Shown here: in pieces, positions 43,447 through 51,895 of the stretch | How positions within the stretch are numbered: the first letter of the stretch is position 1 | How the letters are laid out: each line of letters starts with the position of its first letter | DNA from: Gillisella taibaishanensis | GTDB taxonomy: Bacteria > Pseudomonadota > Alphaproteobacteria > Rhizobiales > Rhizobiaceae | Reading direction: 5' to 3' | Assembly: GCF_001938985.1 (NCBI RefSeq) | Contig: NZ_MKIN01000027.1 | Coordinates: 186,001 to 250,000 of the forward strand | Length of the DNA stretch: 64,000 nucleotides | Program-made: the position numbers and the translations under genes | The notes under the pieces: generated by a model | What the model saw: the letters and a program-made list of their open reading frames with translations, nothing else | What the model was told of the DNA's origin: nothing | Databases searched by the model: none

Positions 43447-43695
43447 ATGGCTGAAGTTTCCTCTTCCACGGTTCGTCGTCCGTTCCACCGCCGTCGCAAG
43501 ACCTGCCCCTTCTCCGGCGCCAACGCTCCGAAGATCGACTACAAGGACGTACGTCTGCTGCAGCGCTACATTTCCGAGCGCGGCAAGATCGTTCCTTCGC
43601 GTATCACGGCTGTGTCGCAGAAGAAGCAGCGCGAACTGGCCAAGGCCATCAAGCGCGCCCGCTTCCTCGGCCTGCTGCCTTACGTCGTTGCTTAA
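43447..43695 (+). CDS. rpsR: 30S ribosomal protein S18
   Basis: An 82-residue basic protein, the heterodimer partner of S6. It carries RRPFHRRRKTCPFSGANAPKIDYKDVRLLQRYISERGKI in outline and the family end RARFLGLLPYVVA. GGAG precedes the start. A hairpin (43715-43738) follows before the DUF2232 gene. Confidence 0.97.
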   Translation: MAEVSSSTVRRPFHRRRKTCPFSGANAPKIDYKDVRLLQRYISERGKIVPSRITAVSQKKQRELAKAIKRARFLGLLPYVVA

Positions 43696-43714
43696 TAAAA
43701 GCTAATGTGACTTC

Positions 43715-43738
43715 GCGGCTCCCGTTTTCGGGGGCCGC
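43715..43738 (+). other. Hairpin between rpsR and the DUF2232 gene
   Basis: GCGGCTCCCG (43715-43724) pairs with CGGGGGCCGC (43729-43738), with one T-G wobble and a TTTT loop. There is no T-run after it. It may set the ratio between the abundant rpsF-rpsR message and the downstream membrane-protein gene. Confidence 0.55.
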
Positions 43739-43825
43739 ATCCCTTCCGCGATGGGCGTGGATCGGAACGCATAAATCCCATGTTGAGGGCAGATGCCCTC
43801 TAACTGCCAGGCGCAGGACAGCGAC

Positions 43826-44830
43826 GTGAAACAATTAGACGGGAAATTGCTGCTGACCGGCTTCCTTGCCGGCGTGACCGCCATCTTTCTGGTGCTGGCG
43901 GCCAATGCACAACCGTCTTTTTCCGCCGTCCTCTATGCCGCCTCTGCTCTTCCTGTGATGATCGTCGGTCTGCGCTGGGGCAATCTGCCCGCCATCGTCG
44001 CCATCATCACCGCCGCCATTGCCGGCGCGCTTGCGGTCTCGCCGCTGTTTGCCTGCGCCATGGCAGTCTTCACCCTGCTGCCGGCCGGCTGGATCAGCCA
44101 TCTCGCCAATCTCGCTCGCCCTGCCTCCGAAATTGGTGGGCCGGACAAGCTTATGGCGTGGTATCCGCTGTCGGATATCCTGATGCATCTCTGCGGCCTG
44201 GTTGCTATCGGCGTGATCTTCCTCGGCGTCATGGTCGGCTATGACCGCGAACTGGTCAGCAACTTGATCGACGCGCTGATGGCAACGCTTGCCGAGCGCG
44301 ACCCGACCAGCGCTGCGGCCATGGGCAATACGGTTGCCATCAAGTCGACCATGCTGCTCACCTTGCCGATCGTGCAGGGCGGGCTGTGGGTGATCATGCT
44401 GTTTGCAGCCTATTACATGGCGAGCCGCATCGTCGCTGCATCAGGCAATTCGACCCGTCCGCGTGAGGATATTCCGTCCGCACTGCGCATGAACCGTAAC
44501 GCACCCTTCGTCTTCCTGGCTGGCATCGTCGCCTGTTTCGTGGGCGGCGTTCCGGCACTGATCGGCGCCACCATCTGCGGCACCTTCGGCGCCGGCTTCC
44601 TGCTTGGGGGCTTTGCTTCGCTGCATCAGCGCTCGCGTGGCAAGGAATGGCGGATACCGGCACTGATTCTCGCCTATATGGCATCACTTCTGGCCTTTCC
44701 GGCCTTCTTCATCGTCATTCTCGGGCTGATCGACACACGGCGGACAGTAGCCCTGACTCCGCCCCGCGGCGGCTCCGGTCCGGCATCCGGCCCCACTCCC
44801 GGAAATGATGGCAATACACCTGACACTTGA
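43826..44830 (+). CDS. DUF2232 integral membrane protein
   Basis: A 334-residue protein with about eight hydrophobic segments and a Gly/Pro-rich tail (GGSGPASGPTPGNDG). It belongs to the DUF2232 group, which in alphaproteobacteria lies between rpsR and rplI; its function is unknown. I chose GTG at 43826 (VKQLDGKLLLTGF) because AGGACAGCGAC precedes it; ATG 43793 would add eleven polar residues. A role in envelope or ribosome-linked processes is only suggested by its fixed place in the operon. Confidence 0.85.
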   Translation: MKQLDGKLLLTGFLAGVTAIFLVLAANAQPSFSAVLYAASALPVMIVGLRWGNLPAIVAIITAAIAGALAVSPLFACAMAVFTLLPAGWISHLANLARPASEIGGPDKLMAWYPLSDILMHLCGLVAIGVIFLGVMVGYDRELVSNLIDALMATLAERDPTSAAAMGNTVAIKSTMLLTLPIVQGGLWVIMLFAAYYMASRIVAASGNSTRPREDIPSALRMNRNAPFVFLAGIVACFVGGVPALIGATICGTFGAGFLLGGFASLHQRSRGKEWRIPALILAYMASLLAFPAFFIVILGLIDTRRTVALTPPRGGSGPASGPTPGNDGNTPDT

Positions 44831-44861
44831 ACTGACTAACGTGAATTGAAAGGATACCAGC

Positions 44862-45437
44862 ATGCAAGTCATTCTTCTCGAGCGCATCGCCAAGCTTGGC
44901 CAGATGGGCGAAGTGGTTAAGGTTCGTGACGGCTTTGCCCGTAACTACCTGCTGCCGACCGGCAAGGCCCTGCGCGCCAACGCCGCCAACAAGACCCGTT
45001 TCGACGCTGAGCGCGCCACGCTCGAAGCCCGTAACCTCGAGCGCAAGGCTGAAGCCCAGACCGTCGCCGACGTTCTGGACGGCAAGTCCTTCATCGTCGT
45101 CCGTTCGGCTGGCGAAACCGGCCAGCTGTACGGTTCGGTCGCTGCTCGCGATATCGTCGATACCCTGGCTGCCGAAGGCTTCACCGTTTCGCGCAACCAG
45201 ATCGAGCTGAACAACCCGATCAAGACCATCGGCCTGCACAAGGTTACCATGCACCTGCATGCCGAAGTCGAAATCGCCATCGATATCAACGTTGCCCGTT
45301 CCGCTGAAGAAGCCGAGCGCCAGGCCAAGGGCGAAAGCCTCACCTCCGCTGACGCCATCTACGGCGTTGACGAAGATGCCCTGCGTCCGGAAGACTTCTT
45401 CGATCCGGAAGCTGACCGCGACGGCGACGACGAATAA
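44862..45437 (+). CDS. rplI: 50S ribosomal protein L9
   Basis: The 191-residue protein starts MQVILLERIAKLGQMGEVVKVRDGFARNYLLPTGKAL in outline, the L9 N-domain. A long connecting helix and the C-domain (LYGSVAARDIVDTL, IKTIGLHKVTMHLHAEVE) follow. An acidic tail of about 40 residues ends it, longer than in E. coli and usual for rhizobia. AAAGGATACCAGC precedes the start. It ends the ribosomal operon at a strong terminator. Confidence 0.97.
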   Translation: MQVILLERIAKLGQMGEVVKVRDGFARNYLLPTGKALRANAANKTRFDAERATLEARNLERKAEAQTVADVLDGKSFIVVRSAGETGQLYGSVAARDIVDTLAAEGFTVSRNQIELNNPIKTIGLHKVTMHLHAEVEIAIDINVARSAEEAERQAKGESLTSADAIYGVDEDALRPEDFFDPEADRDGDDE

Positions 45438-45495
45438 GACTGAAGATCGCGCCTGTCGCTGCTCCCGCAGCCAGGCGTACCTTCAAAGTCAAAAC

Positions 45496-45526
45496 AAAAC
45501 GCCCGGATCACTCCGGGCGTTTTTTT
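45496..45526. terminator. Bidirectional intrinsic terminator after rplI
   Basis: An 11-base stem (45497-45507 with 45512-45522), loop TCAC, followed by a T-run on the plus strand and preceded by A-rich sequence that serves the minus strand. It separates rplI from the convergent bicupin gene. Confidence 0.92.
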
Positions 45527-45558
45527 ATGCGGAAAAGAAAGACAGAGCCGAAGACCGA

Positions 45559-46569
45559 TCAGCCTGCAAGCTTTGCATCGGCAGCCACCCCATTGGCCAT
45601 GGCCGCAAAGTCATCACCCGTGGCCGGCGCGAAGGTGAATTCTTCCGTCGCGGTTCCAAGCTCGTTCCAGAAGGACAGCCCATCACCATTTGCGGCACTG
45701 AGCAGCCAGCGGGCGCTGCCGCTCGTCACCTGCGAGGCATAGGCGGTTCCGGCGGGGATATTGGCGAAATCACCGGCCTGGAGATCGTGGCTTTCGCCGT
45801 TCAGGCTGAAGCGCAACGTGCCTTCAAGCAGATAGAGCGAGACATGGGTCTTGGCATGGGCGATTGCCGGTGCACTGGCGCCACGGCCGGCCTCGATGGT
45901 GCGCATGTCGGCGGCACCAGCGCAGATCTCATGCGGCAGCACCCGGGTGGAGAGATGGCCACCCAGGCGGTGGCGGGCGCCATAACCCGCCTGCAGCACA
46001 TAGGAAGCCTGTTCGCCTGGCAGCACCCGGTCGGTGTCATCGCCATTGCCGACCTCGGCATAGACCTGCTCGGGCACCCGCATCACGCCGAATTGCCCCA
46101 TGGCCTTGCCCATCCGCGAGAAGTCGAAGGGATGGTTTTCCGGCGGCAGGCCGGGCAGCTCCCAGGCCGCACCGGCGCTTCCGAAGAAACCTTCCCAGCC
46201 GCCGGGGGCGACAATGCCGAAAAACTGGGTATGCGGCGCCACAGATTGATAGGAGTGCACATCGTAAGGTTTGACATAGGCGAAGTCACCGTCAGTCAGC
46301 ACGCGCGACACGCCGTTTGCCCAGATACGCAAACGGCCACGGGTGCAGAACCAGGTGTCGTGCTCCTTCTCATGGTAGTGGAGCGGGATCGGCTGGCGGT
46401 CGATCGTCGCTTCGCAGACCACGGCACCGTAACCGCCGGCGGTTTCATCCACCCCAGCCAGCACGCGAACGACTTGGCCAGCAACGTTGAAATGGGCACC
46501 CTCACCCTGGCGCAGGATATAGGGAACGGCCTTGCCCGGAAGGCTGGTGATCACGTCGGTCTTCGGCAT
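45559..46569 (-). CDS. Bicupin dioxygenase, quercetin 2,3-dioxygenase-like
   Basis: A 336-residue protein with two cupin domains. The N-terminal one has the full metal set PLHYHEKEHDTWFCTRG (HxH...E) and DVHSYQS (fourth ligand). The C-terminal one (AIAHAKTHVSLYLLEGTLRFSLNG, DFANIPAGTAYASQ) keeps the fold, but its last histidine is replaced by alanine/tyrosine. This matches bacterial quercetinases, which open the flavonol C-ring. For a plant-associated bacterium a flavonoid substrate is plausible but unproven. An esterase gene lies 83 bases upstream on the same strand and probably shares the transcript. Confidence 0.8.
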   Translation of the reverse strand: MPKTDVITSLPGKAVPYILRQGEGAHFNVAGQVVRVLAGVDETAGGYGAVVCEATIDRQPIPLHYHEKEHDTWFCTRGRLRIWANGVSRVLTDGDFAYVKPYDVHSYQSVAPHTQFFGIVAPGGWEGFFGSAGAAWELPGLPPENHPFDFSRMGKAMGQFGVMRVPEQVYAEVGNGDDTDRVLPGEQASYVLQAGYGARHRLGGHLSTRVLPHEICAGAADMRTIEAGRGASAPAIAHAKTHVSLYLLEGTLRFSLNGESHDLQAGDFANIPAGTAYASQVTSGSARWLLSAANGDGLSFWNELGTATEEFTFAPATGDDFAAMANGVAADAKLAG

Positions 46570-46652
46570 CGTATCTGCCCTTTCGAAATTTTTGAGCGCG
46601 CCAAGGCGCTAACATATGGATTGATTAATGTGACGAGTGGCCCAGTGCCGGA

Positions 46653-47453
46653 TCAGCTCGCGAACAGACGCTGGAAGAAAAGCCGGAGCGGGGCGGCCAG
46701 CCGGGCGGAAAAACTGCCGGCAACATCAGGACCTTCCTCGGAAAACCACAGATGCGGCGCCTCAGGCATTTCAAACGCTGTCACCGGATATCCGGCCTGG
46801 CGCAGCGCCCGCGCAAAGGCAGCCGATTGCTGCGGCGCGATGTCCCGGTCGAGATGCCCCCAGCACAGGAAGATGGGCATGCTGCGCCCATAGGTGATCT
46901 GCCGCAGCGGCGAGGCTCTGTGATACAGCAGTGGATCGGCAAAGGGTTTGACGCCCAGCAGCAGTTCAGTCTTGTCGGGTGCCGTGACGCTGTTGACCGC
47001 CAGATCCGCCTGCCAATGTTCCATCAGGTCATAGGCGCCGTAAATACCGGCAAACCCCTTGGGTTGCGGGCCGTCGAATTCGGGCGATAGGCTGACCAAC
47101 GCGCCAAGATGGGCGCCAGCCGATGCGCCAAGCACGGCGATGCGCTTTGGATCGATTCCATACTGCGGCCCGCTCTCGGCAAAGAATTTCAGCGCGGCGG
47201 CGATATCCTCGGCATTTCCTGGAAATGCCGGCTTACCTGGCGCCGCCCGCCGATAGTCGACGCTGGCGAAGGCAAAGCCGGCCCGGGCGAAATAAGCGCC
47301 CCAGAGCTTGAGCGCGCCTCGATGGCCGCGAATCCAGCCGCCGCCGGAGATGCCGACAATCAGCGGAAACGGCCCGGCCCCGCCAGGCAGAAACAGATCT
47401 GCCGACAGCGCGGTGCCGTCCGCTTGGCTGTAGGTCAATGTCGTTATGGTCAC
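46653..47453 (-). CDS. Alpha/beta hydrolase (HSL/BD-FAE-like esterase)
   Basis: A 266-residue serine hydrolase with an oxyanion-hole motif VGISGGGWIRGHRG, the nucleophile elbow LGASAGAHL, an acid region (CWGHLDRDIAPQQS) and the terminal histidine EAPHLWF. No signal peptide is seen. It is the first gene of a two-gene leftward unit with the bicupin dioxygenase; cleaving the depside ester released by a quercetinase would be a sensible role, but that is inference. A 13-base triple repeat lies 58 bases upstream of its start. Confidence 0.85.
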   Translation of the reverse strand: MTITTLTYSQADGTALSADLFLPGGAGPFPLIVGISGGGWIRGHRGALKLWGAYFARAGFAFASVDYRRAAPGKPAFPGNAEDIAAALKFFAESGPQYGIDPKRIAVLGASAGAHLGALVSLSPEFDGPQPKGFAGIYGAYDLMEHWQADLAVNSVTAPDKTELLLGVKPFADPLLYHRASPLRQITYGRSMPIFLCWGHLDRDIAPQQSAAFARALRQAGYPVTAFEMPEAPHLWFSEEGPDVAGSFSARLAAPLRLFFQRLFAS

Positions 47454-48032
47454 GCTTTATCGCCTCCTCCTGCTACGCCGTCGCGCCTGGCATCGCTGCG
47501 ATCCCAGGCCACGCCTCCCAATTACGCCTCCCAATTACGCCTCCCAATTACGCAAGCACTCCATCGCGGCACCGACTGCTCACCCGAAGTGCCTCCGCCT
47601 CCTTGGAGGCGACTATTGCACAAATTTCGGCCACGTAAAGAAAAATATAAATTCTGTTTCTATGCGCTATTTTGTATATAAAAACCAGTTGAACGAAGCG
47701 TGGCGTACAAGCATTGGATGTCGCCTTCTTGGAACGATTGATCTTTCCGGGTAAGAGGATGAATGGCCGGTGCGACGTGAGTCGCGGCAAGACACAGTCA
47801 ATGACAAAAACTGCGTAGCTCGGTTTTTTTCACAGCGGCGTTGCAGGGCCTGTGAACTACTGTGTGAATCAAAAAGCGCCTTTTAACAGCGGCCCCGTCT
47901 CGCTAGTGGAAGGGGATACGGACCGGAATCGGTTCGAGACAAATTTTGCAGCAGGTATAAAATGCTTCAGCAGCGTGCCTTCTCCTAAGGCGGGCTGCGT
48001 GAGGATGCATCCTTCAGCCAAAGACGAAACGG
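47454..48032. other. Divergent intergenic region between the esterase and dnaB genes
   Basis: 579 bases. The left part holds the 13-base triple repeat (47511-47549). The stretch 47635-47700 is strongly AT-rich, then mixed sequence leads to dnaB; TATAAA near 47957-47962 could be a -10 box of dnaB, but its -35 is unclear. I see no small gene with a convincing start and composition. Confidence 0.55.
47511..47549. repeat. Three exact copies of a 13-base unit
   Basis: ACGCCTCCCAATT occurs at 47511-47523, 47524-47536 and 47537-47549, followed by the first four bases of another unit. It sits in the probable promoter region of the esterase-bicupin unit. Perfect copies suggest a recent expansion by slippage. 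Confidence 0.92.
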
Positions 48033-49538
48033 ATGAAGCCCATGAACGACGTTCCGCGCAGGCTCAACCCTGCCCAGCCGGCAGAGCCCCACTACCGCGA
48101 AGCCCCGAACAATCTCGAGGCCGAACAGGCTTTGCTTGGCGCGATCCTGGTCAACAACGACGCCTACTACCGCGTCTCCGATTTCTTGAAGCCCCCGCAT
48201 TTCCATGAGGGCCTGCACCGCAAGATCTATGAGGTTGCCTCGGACATTATCCGGATGGGCAAGACCGCTAATCCGGTGACGATCAAGACCTTCCTGCCGG
48301 CGGATCAGAAGATCGGTGACCTGACCGTCGCGCAGTATCTGGCCCGGCTTGCGTCGGAAGCCGTATCGATCATCAATGCCGAGGACTATGGCCGGGCGAT
48401 CTATGACCTGGCACTTCGTCGGGCGCTGATCCAGATCGGCGAAGACATGGTCAACATCGCCTTCGACGCGCCGCTCGACATGCCGCCGCAGGCGCAGATC
48501 GAAGACACCGAGCGCCGGCTGTTCGACCTTGCCGAAAACGGCCGCTACGATGGCGGCTTCCAGTCCTTCAACGATGCTGTGGCGCTTGCCGTCGACATGG
48601 CAGGTGCCGCCTTCGAGCGCGACGGGCATCTCTCCGGTATTTCCACCGGCATTCATTCGCTGGACAGCAAGATGGGCGGGTTGCAGCGGTCCGACTTGAT
48701 CGTGCTCGCAGGACGTCCGGGCATGGGTAAGACCTCGCTCGCCACCAATATCGCCTGGAACATTGCGGCGGCCTATGAGCCGGAAGTGCAGCCTGACGGA
48801 TCGTTCAAGGCCAAGAACGGCGGCGTCGTCGGCTTCTATTCGCTGGAAATGTCGTCCGAACAGCTCGCCACCCGTATCATGTCCGAGCAGACCGAAGTCT
48901 CCTCATCGAAGATCCGGCGCGGCGACATTACCGAACAGGATTTCGAAAAGCTGGTCGGCTTTTCCCAGACCATGCAGAAAGTGCCGCTGTTCATCGACCA
49001 GACCGGCGGTATTTCCATCGCCCAGCTTTCGGCCCGGGCGCGGCGGTTGAAGCGCCAGCGCGGCCTCGATTGCCTCGTGGTCGACTATATTCAGCTGATG
49101 ACCGGCTCGGGCAAGTCAGGTGAAAACCGCGTTCAGGAAATCACCCAGATCACCACCGGCCTGAAAGCGCTGGGCAAGGAATTGAACGTGCCGATCATCG
49201 CCCTGTCGCAGCTTTCACGTCAGGTGGAAAGCCGCGACGACAAGCGCCCGCAGCTGTCGGACTTGCGTGAATCGGGCTCGATCGAGCAGGACGCCGACGT
49301 GGTCATGTTCGTGTTCCGTGAGGAATATTACGTGCAGAACCTCGAACCGCGCGACATGGCCGATCCGAAATATCCCGAGTGGGAAGCCCAGATGGAAAAG
49401 GTGCGCGGCACGGCCGATGTGATCATCGCCAAGCAGCGTCACGGACCCACCGGTACCGTCAAGCTCGCCTTCCAGGCGCAGTTCACCCGCTTTGCCGATC
49501 TCGCGGATCCCAGCTTCACGCCTTACGAAGAGGCATGA
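48033..49538 (+). CDS. dnaB: Replicative DNA helicase DnaB
   Basis: DnaB unwinds the fork as a hexameric ring. The 501-residue protein has the N-terminal primase-interacting domain (NNLEAEQALLGAILVNNDAYYRV) and the RecA-like motor: GIHSLDSKMGGLQRSDLIVLAGRPGMGKTS with Walker A, GFYSLEMSSEQLATR, LDCLVVDYIQLM (Walker B) and LSQLSRQVESR, DLRESGSIEQDADVV. No intein interrupts it. Alphaproteobacterial inserts occur around residue 250. A terminator follows 66 bases after the stop. Confidence 0.97.
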   Translation: MKPMNDVPRRLNPAQPAEPHYREAPNNLEAEQALLGAILVNNDAYYRVSDFLKPPHFHEGLHRKIYEVASDIIRMGKTANPVTIKTFLPADQKIGDLTVAQYLARLASEAVSIINAEDYGRAIYDLALRRALIQIGEDMVNIAFDAPLDMPPQAQIEDTERRLFDLAENGRYDGGFQSFNDAVALAVDMAGAAFERDGHLSGISTGIHSLDSKMGGLQRSDLIVLAGRPGMGKTSLATNIAWNIAAAYEPEVQPDGSFKAKNGGVVGFYSLEMSSEQLATRIMSEQTEVSSSKIRRGDITEQDFEKLVGFSQTMQKVPLFIDQTGGISIAQLSARARRLKRQRGLDCLVVDYIQLMTGSGKSGENRVQEITQITTGLKALGKELNVPIIALSQLSRQVESRDDKRPQLSDLRESGSIEQDADVVMFVFREEYYVQNLEPRDMADPKYPEWEAQMEKVRGTADVIIAKQRHGPTGTVKLAFQAQFTRFADLADPSFTPYEEA

Positions 49539-49604
49539 TGACGTTTCGCACGCCCATCGCCTAGTTTTCAGGCAGATGAGCACCGAATATCCACGCACCG
49601 TGCG

Positions 49605-49630
49605 AAGCCGCCCCAGCCGGGCGGCTTTTT
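49605..49630 (+). terminator. Intrinsic terminator after dnaB
   Basis: AAGCCGCCC (49605-49613) pairs with GGGCGGCTT (49619-49627) around CAGCC and is followed by TTT. Confidence 0.9.
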
Positions 49631-49686
49631 GCATAGTGGCATAGCAATTGCTTGTAATTGTGCATTATATCAATGTGGAGCACATC

Positions 49687-50469
49687 ATGCATCGCCGTAC
49701 CTTGCTGGCCCTCGGCCTTTCCCTTGCCACCTTTGCCGCCGCCCTGCCGGCCCACGCCGATGCGCTTAAAGACATTACCGCCAGGGGCACGCTGAAAGTG
49801 GCCGTGCCGCAGGATTTCCCGCCTTTCGGCAGCGTCGGCACCGACATGCAGCCAGTTGGCTACGACATCGACACCGCAGCACTGATTGCCAAGCAGATGG
49901 GCGTCAAGCTGGAACTGGTGCCGGTCACCAGCGCCAATCGCATTCCCTATTTGCAGACCAACAAGGTCGATCTGGTCATTTCCAGCCTTGGCAAGAACCC
50001 GGACCGCGAAAAGGTCATCGATTTCTCCATCGCCTATGCGCCCTTCTATAACGGCGTCTTCGCTCCTGCCGATGCCGCGATCAAATCGGCTGCCGATCTC
50101 GCCGGCAAGACCGTCGGCGTGACCCGCGGCGCGGTTGAGGATCTGGAACTGACCAAGGTTGCGCCTTCTGACGCCGTGATCAAGCGCTACGAGGACAACA
50201 ACGGTACGATTTCCGCCTTCCTCTCCGGCCAGGTCGATGCTGTCGCCACAGGCAATGTCGTGGCCGCCGCCATCCTGGCAAAGAACCCGCCGAAGCGGCC
50301 GGAACCGAAATTCCTGATCAAGAACTCGCCCTGCTTCATCGGCTTCAACAAGAACGAGCCGGCGCTGGCCGAAAAGCTCGACAGCATCATTAAATCCGCC
50401 AAGGCCGATGGCTCGCTGAGCAAGATCTCCGAGAAATGGCTGGGCGCACCGCTGCCGGCCGATCTCTGA
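49687..50469 (+). CDS. Amino-acid ABC transporter substrate-binding protein
   Basis: A 260-residue periplasmic binding protein of the polar amino-acid (SBP type 3) family. A signal peptide ends LPAHA (about residue 22). The fold begins TLKVAVPQDFPPFG and shows the amino-acid-binding pattern YDIDTAALIAKQMGV and DLVISSLGKNPDREKVIDFS. The start at 49687 has GGAG six bases upstream. Two permease genes follow, but no ATPase gene. Two hairpins in the spacer after the gene probably protect its message. The ligand is unknown. Confidence 0.9.
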   Translation: MHRRTLLALGLSLATFAAALPAHADALKDITARGTLKVAVPQDFPPFGSVGTDMQPVGYDIDTAALIAKQMGVKLELVPVTSANRIPYLQTNKVDLVISSLGKNPDREKVIDFSIAYAPFYNGVFAPADAAIKSAADLAGKTVGVTRGAVEDLELTKVAPSDAVIKRYEDNNGTISAFLSGQVDAVATGNVVAAAILAKNPPKRPEPKFLIKNSPCFIGFNKNEPALAEKLDSIIKSAKADGSLSKISEKWLGAPLPADL

Positions 50470-50486
50470 TCGAATTGACGAGCATG

Positions 50487-50546
50487 ATGCCGCCTTTTGG
50501 CGGCATGACCGCATCAGTCAGGCGGAGCCGACCGATCTGCTCCGCC
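50487..50546 (+). other. Two tandem hairpins between binding-protein and permease genes
   Basis: Hairpin 1 pairs ATGCCGCC (50487-50494) with GGCGGCAT (50499-50506) around TTTT. Hairpin 2 pairs GGCGGAGC (50521-50528) with GCTCCGCC (50539-50546). Such stems after a binding-protein gene often stabilise the upstream message and reduce permease expression. Confidence 0.7.
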
Positions 50547-50559
50547 AGCAGGATTTTCA

Positions 50560-51231
50560 ATGCATTACGTTTTCGATTTTAGCTGGGTAAGCGAGTATTA
50601 TCCTGTGATCCTGAAAGGGATCGGGGTGACGGTGGAACTGACCCTTGTGGGCGGCATCGTCGGCATCGCGTTCGGCGTGATCTGCGCCTGGTGCCGGGCG
50701 CTCGGTCCCAAATGGATCAAGCCGCCGGTCGCCACCTATGTGGAGTTGATCCGCAATACGCCATTTATGATCCAGCTGTTCTTCATCTTTTTCGGCCTGC
50801 CCTCGACCGGGCTGAAACTGACGGAAATGGAAGCCGCCAATCTGGCGATGATCATCAATCTCGGCGCCTATAGCTGCGAGATCATCCGCGCTGGCATCGA
50901 GGCGACGCCGAAAGGCCAGTTCGAGGCGGGCGCGGCGCTGGCGCTCAGGCCGCTGCAGACGTTCCGGCTGGTGATCCTCGTGCCGGCCCTGCAGAAGATC
51001 TGGCCGGCTTTGTCCTCGCAATTGGTGATCGTCATGCTGGGTTCGGCAGTCGTGTCGCAGATTGCCGCCGAAGACCTGACATTCGCCGCCAATTTCATCC
51101 AGTCGCGCACTTTCCGGGCCTTCGAATCCTACATGATCTCGACGGCGCTCTATCTGCTGTTGGCCATCGGGCTCAGGCAAGTGCTGGCCCTCATCGGCCG
51201 GCAGATCTTCCCACAGGGGGCGACCCGATGA
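50560..51231 (+). CDS. Amino-acid ABC transporter permease 1
   Basis: A 223-residue HisM/GlnP-type permease with about five membrane segments. It has ELIRNTPFMIQLFFIFFGLP, the family hallmark, and the EAA-loop AGIEATPKGQFEAGAALALRPLQTFRLVILVPAL that contacts the ATPase. GCAGGATTTTCA precedes the start. It overlaps the second permease by ATGA. Confidence 0.92.
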   Translation: MHYVFDFSWVSEYYPVILKGIGVTVELTLVGGIVGIAFGVICAWCRALGPKWIKPPVATYVELIRNTPFMIQLFFIFFGLPSTGLKLTEMEAANLAMIINLGAYSCEIIRAGIEATPKGQFEAGAALALRPLQTFRLVILVPALQKIWPALSSQLVIVMLGSAVVSQIAAEDLTFAANFIQSRTFRAFESYMISTALYLLLAIGLRQVLALIGRQIFPQGATR

Positions 51232-51887
51232 CCGAGTTCACGCTTTGGGATATTGCCCGTAATCTGCTGCTGGCCGCCCGCTGGACGCTGCTTCTGTCGC
51301 TGGTGTCCTTTGCCTGCGGCGGTGCTGTCGGCCTCGGCCTGTTGATGCTGCGGATTTCCAAGCAGCGCGCAGCCCAATTGTTTGCGCGCGGCTTCATCGA
51401 ATTCTTCCAGGGTACGCCGCTGCTGATGCAGCTGTTCATCGCCTTTTTCGGGCTTGGCCTGTTTGGCGTCGATGTTCCGGCCTGGCTTGCCGCCGGCGTG
51501 GCGCTGACCTGCTGGACCGCAGCCTTCCTGACGGAAATCTGGCGCGGCTGCGTCGAGGCCGTGCCGAAGGGCCAGTGGGAAGCAGCCAAAAGCCTGGCGC
51601 TGACCTATGGCCAGCAGATGCGGCTGATCATCCTGCCGCAGGCGCTCAGGATCGCCATTCCCCCAACGGCCGGCTTTTCGGTGCAGGTGGTCAAGGGCAC
51701 GGCGCTGACCTCGATCATCGGCTTCATCGAATTGTCCAAGGCCGGCACCATCGTCACCAACGCCACCTTCCAACCCTTCACCGTCTATGGCCTGGTGGCA
51801 CTACTGTACTTTGCCATCTGCTTTCCGCTGTCGCGCTATTCCAAATATCTGGAACGCCGCTTTGGCGCGGCACCGGTCGGGCACTGA
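51228..51887 (+). CDS. Amino-acid ABC transporter permease 2
   Basis: A 219-residue HisM/GlnP-type permease with FIEFFQGTPLLMQLFIAFFGL and the EAA-loop GCVEAVPKGQWEAAKSLALTYGQQMRLIILPQAL. Together with permease 1 it would form the heterodimeric channel. The run ends here: the next gene is on the opposite strand 8 bases away and no ATP-binding protein is present, so a shared ATPase elsewhere must energise the system. Confidence 0.92.
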   Translation: MTEFTLWDIARNLLLAARWTLLLSLVSFACGGAVGLGLLMLRISKQRAAQLFARGFIEFFQGTPLLMQLFIAFFGLGLFGVDVPAWLAAGVALTCWTAAFLTEIWRGCVEAVPKGQWEAAKSLALTYGQQMRLIILPQALRIAIPPTAGFSVQVVKGTALTSIIGFIELSKAGTIVTNATFQPFTVYGLVALLYFAICFPLSRYSKYLERRFGAAPVGH

Positions 51888-51895
51888 TATTATCA

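Noticed and set aside
43715..43738. Strong terminator after rpsR
   Set aside because: The stem is good but no T-run follows, and the order of genes implies readthrough into the DUF2232 gene and rplI.
47820..48032. tRNA-like string GGTTCGAG upstream of dnaB
   Set aside because: No acceptor stem or anticodon arm can be drawn around it.
48033..49538. Possible intein in dnaB
   Set aside because: DnaB often carries inteins, but here the Walker A and later motifs are uninterrupted and the length is normal.
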